This document shows positions 63,709 to 64,000 of a stretch of DNA of 64,000 nt, one piece after another (positions within the stretch are counted from its first letter, which is position 1; each line of letters starts with the position of its first letter). The DNA comes from Dermacentor variabilis (taxonomy: Eukaryota > Arthropoda > Arachnida > Ixodida > Ixodidae). The stretch spans positions 34,245,615 through 34,309,614 of the forward strand of contig NC_134573.1 in NCBI RefSeq assembly GCF_050947875.1, in the 5' to 3' direction. Below the pieces are notes generated by a model, which searched no databases, was not told the origin of the DNA, and was given only the letters and a program-made list of their open reading frames with translations. The position numbers and the translations under genes are program-made.

Positions 63709-64000
63709 CCTTAGGCAAATACACAGTGATCATCGACAGCTCACCTTTGTGGATGCCGCTCCTTGTAAGGGACGTCGGGCGTTCACCATCGTCACTGTCG
63801 ATGGTTGGCAAGGAATCACCAATGCTGCCTCGGTTCAGACGAGGGTCTACGAAATAGCTGAACAAATGGCTATTGCACTAGCCCTGCTGTATAGCTTACG
63901 GGATGTCATCTGTAGTGATTCAAGATCTGCAGTTGAAAAAGGCACTGTTTCCAAACAGGCCCTCAGACTTTTGGGGGGCAAGGCAACCGCGCACCACTTC
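63709..64000 (+). pseudogene. LINE-I ORF2 RNase H domain, partial
   Basis: A reading with LTFVDAAPCKGRRAFTIVTV, GITNAASVQTRVYEIAEQMA, ALALLYSLRDVICSDSRSAV and EKGTVSKQALRLLGG runs to the last base. The order of Asp, Glu and Asp acids (VDAA, EQMAIA, CSDSR) fits an I-group RNase H. It resumes ORF2 after LINE-J and continues outside the window. Confidence 0.8.

Larger units (their letters stand above)
57741..64000 (+). mobile_element. LINE-I: full-length-type I-group LINE, same family as LINE-A
   Basis: The order on the plus strand is leader, ORF1 (57942-59985), overlapping ORF2 from 59969 with endonuclease, reverse transcriptase and RNase H, the last running off the window at 64000. Interrupted by the Ruka SINE (58186-58424) and by LINE-J plus a MITE (62746-63708). 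The left limit is set only by the start of non-repetitive leader sequence. LINE-A is its opposite-strand relative at the other end of the window. Confidence 0.8.

Overview
The window looks like intergenic DNA from a hard tick (Ixodidae, probably metastriate). The evidence is two copies of a Ruka-type tRNA-derived SINE, several I-group LINEs with tick-typical CCHC ORF1 proteins, and several tick-type Ty3/gypsy elements. I found no complete host gene, rRNA, CRISPR or prokaryotic feature. The only possible cellular-type coding piece is one MADF-domain exon at 3367-3514, and it probably belongs to a DNA transposon.

Layout. 1-3.8 kb: an I-group LINE (LINE-A, minus strand) running off the left edge, then a PIF/Harbinger-like transposon end with a MADF first exon. 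3.8-6.3 kb: a 5'-truncated L1/Tx1-like LINE (LINE-B, plus). 6.3-9.5 kb: a tRNA-type SINE, then a damaged Ty3/gypsy element (Gyp-1, minus) whose gag is split by a CR1/L2-like LINE (LINE-C, plus). 9.5-35.8 kb: one nested block. LINE-G holds LINE-D; LINE-D holds LINE-E and the intact retrotransposon Gyp-3; LINE-E holds a TTAA-site (Kolobok-like) transposon, a MITE and the gypsy element Gyp-2; Gyp-2 holds LINE-F; LINE-F holds a Ruka SINE, a piggyBac-like MITE and a TIR element. At most junctions the host reading frame rejoins and a target-site duplication can be read, so the insertion order can be reconstructed.

36-44 kb: LINE remnants, microsatellites, head-to-tail gypsy remnants (Gyp-4 and Gyp-5) whose shared LTR carries a hAT-type MITE, a candidate solo LTR, and a degenerate tandem array of about 155 bp units. 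44.9-47 kb: a decayed hAT transposase (plus). 51.1-56.1 kb: a 5.0 kb hAT element with a perfect 8-bp duplication and a nearly complete ZMYM1-like transposase (minus). 57.7-64 kb: LINE-I (plus), of the same family as LINE-A but in the opposite orientation, split by a Ruka SINE, a LINE tail and a TA-flanked MITE.

The standout is Gyp-3 (26696-33703). It has two LTRs, a matching target duplication and a single 1535-codon open gag-pol frame. Integrase lies before reverse transcriptase, which is the Gmr1-type order and not the usual Ty3/gypsy order. Its gag has a SCAN-like capsid segment and a tandemly duplicated zinc knuckle. It looks recently active, although its protease motif reads DSA where DSG or DTG is expected.
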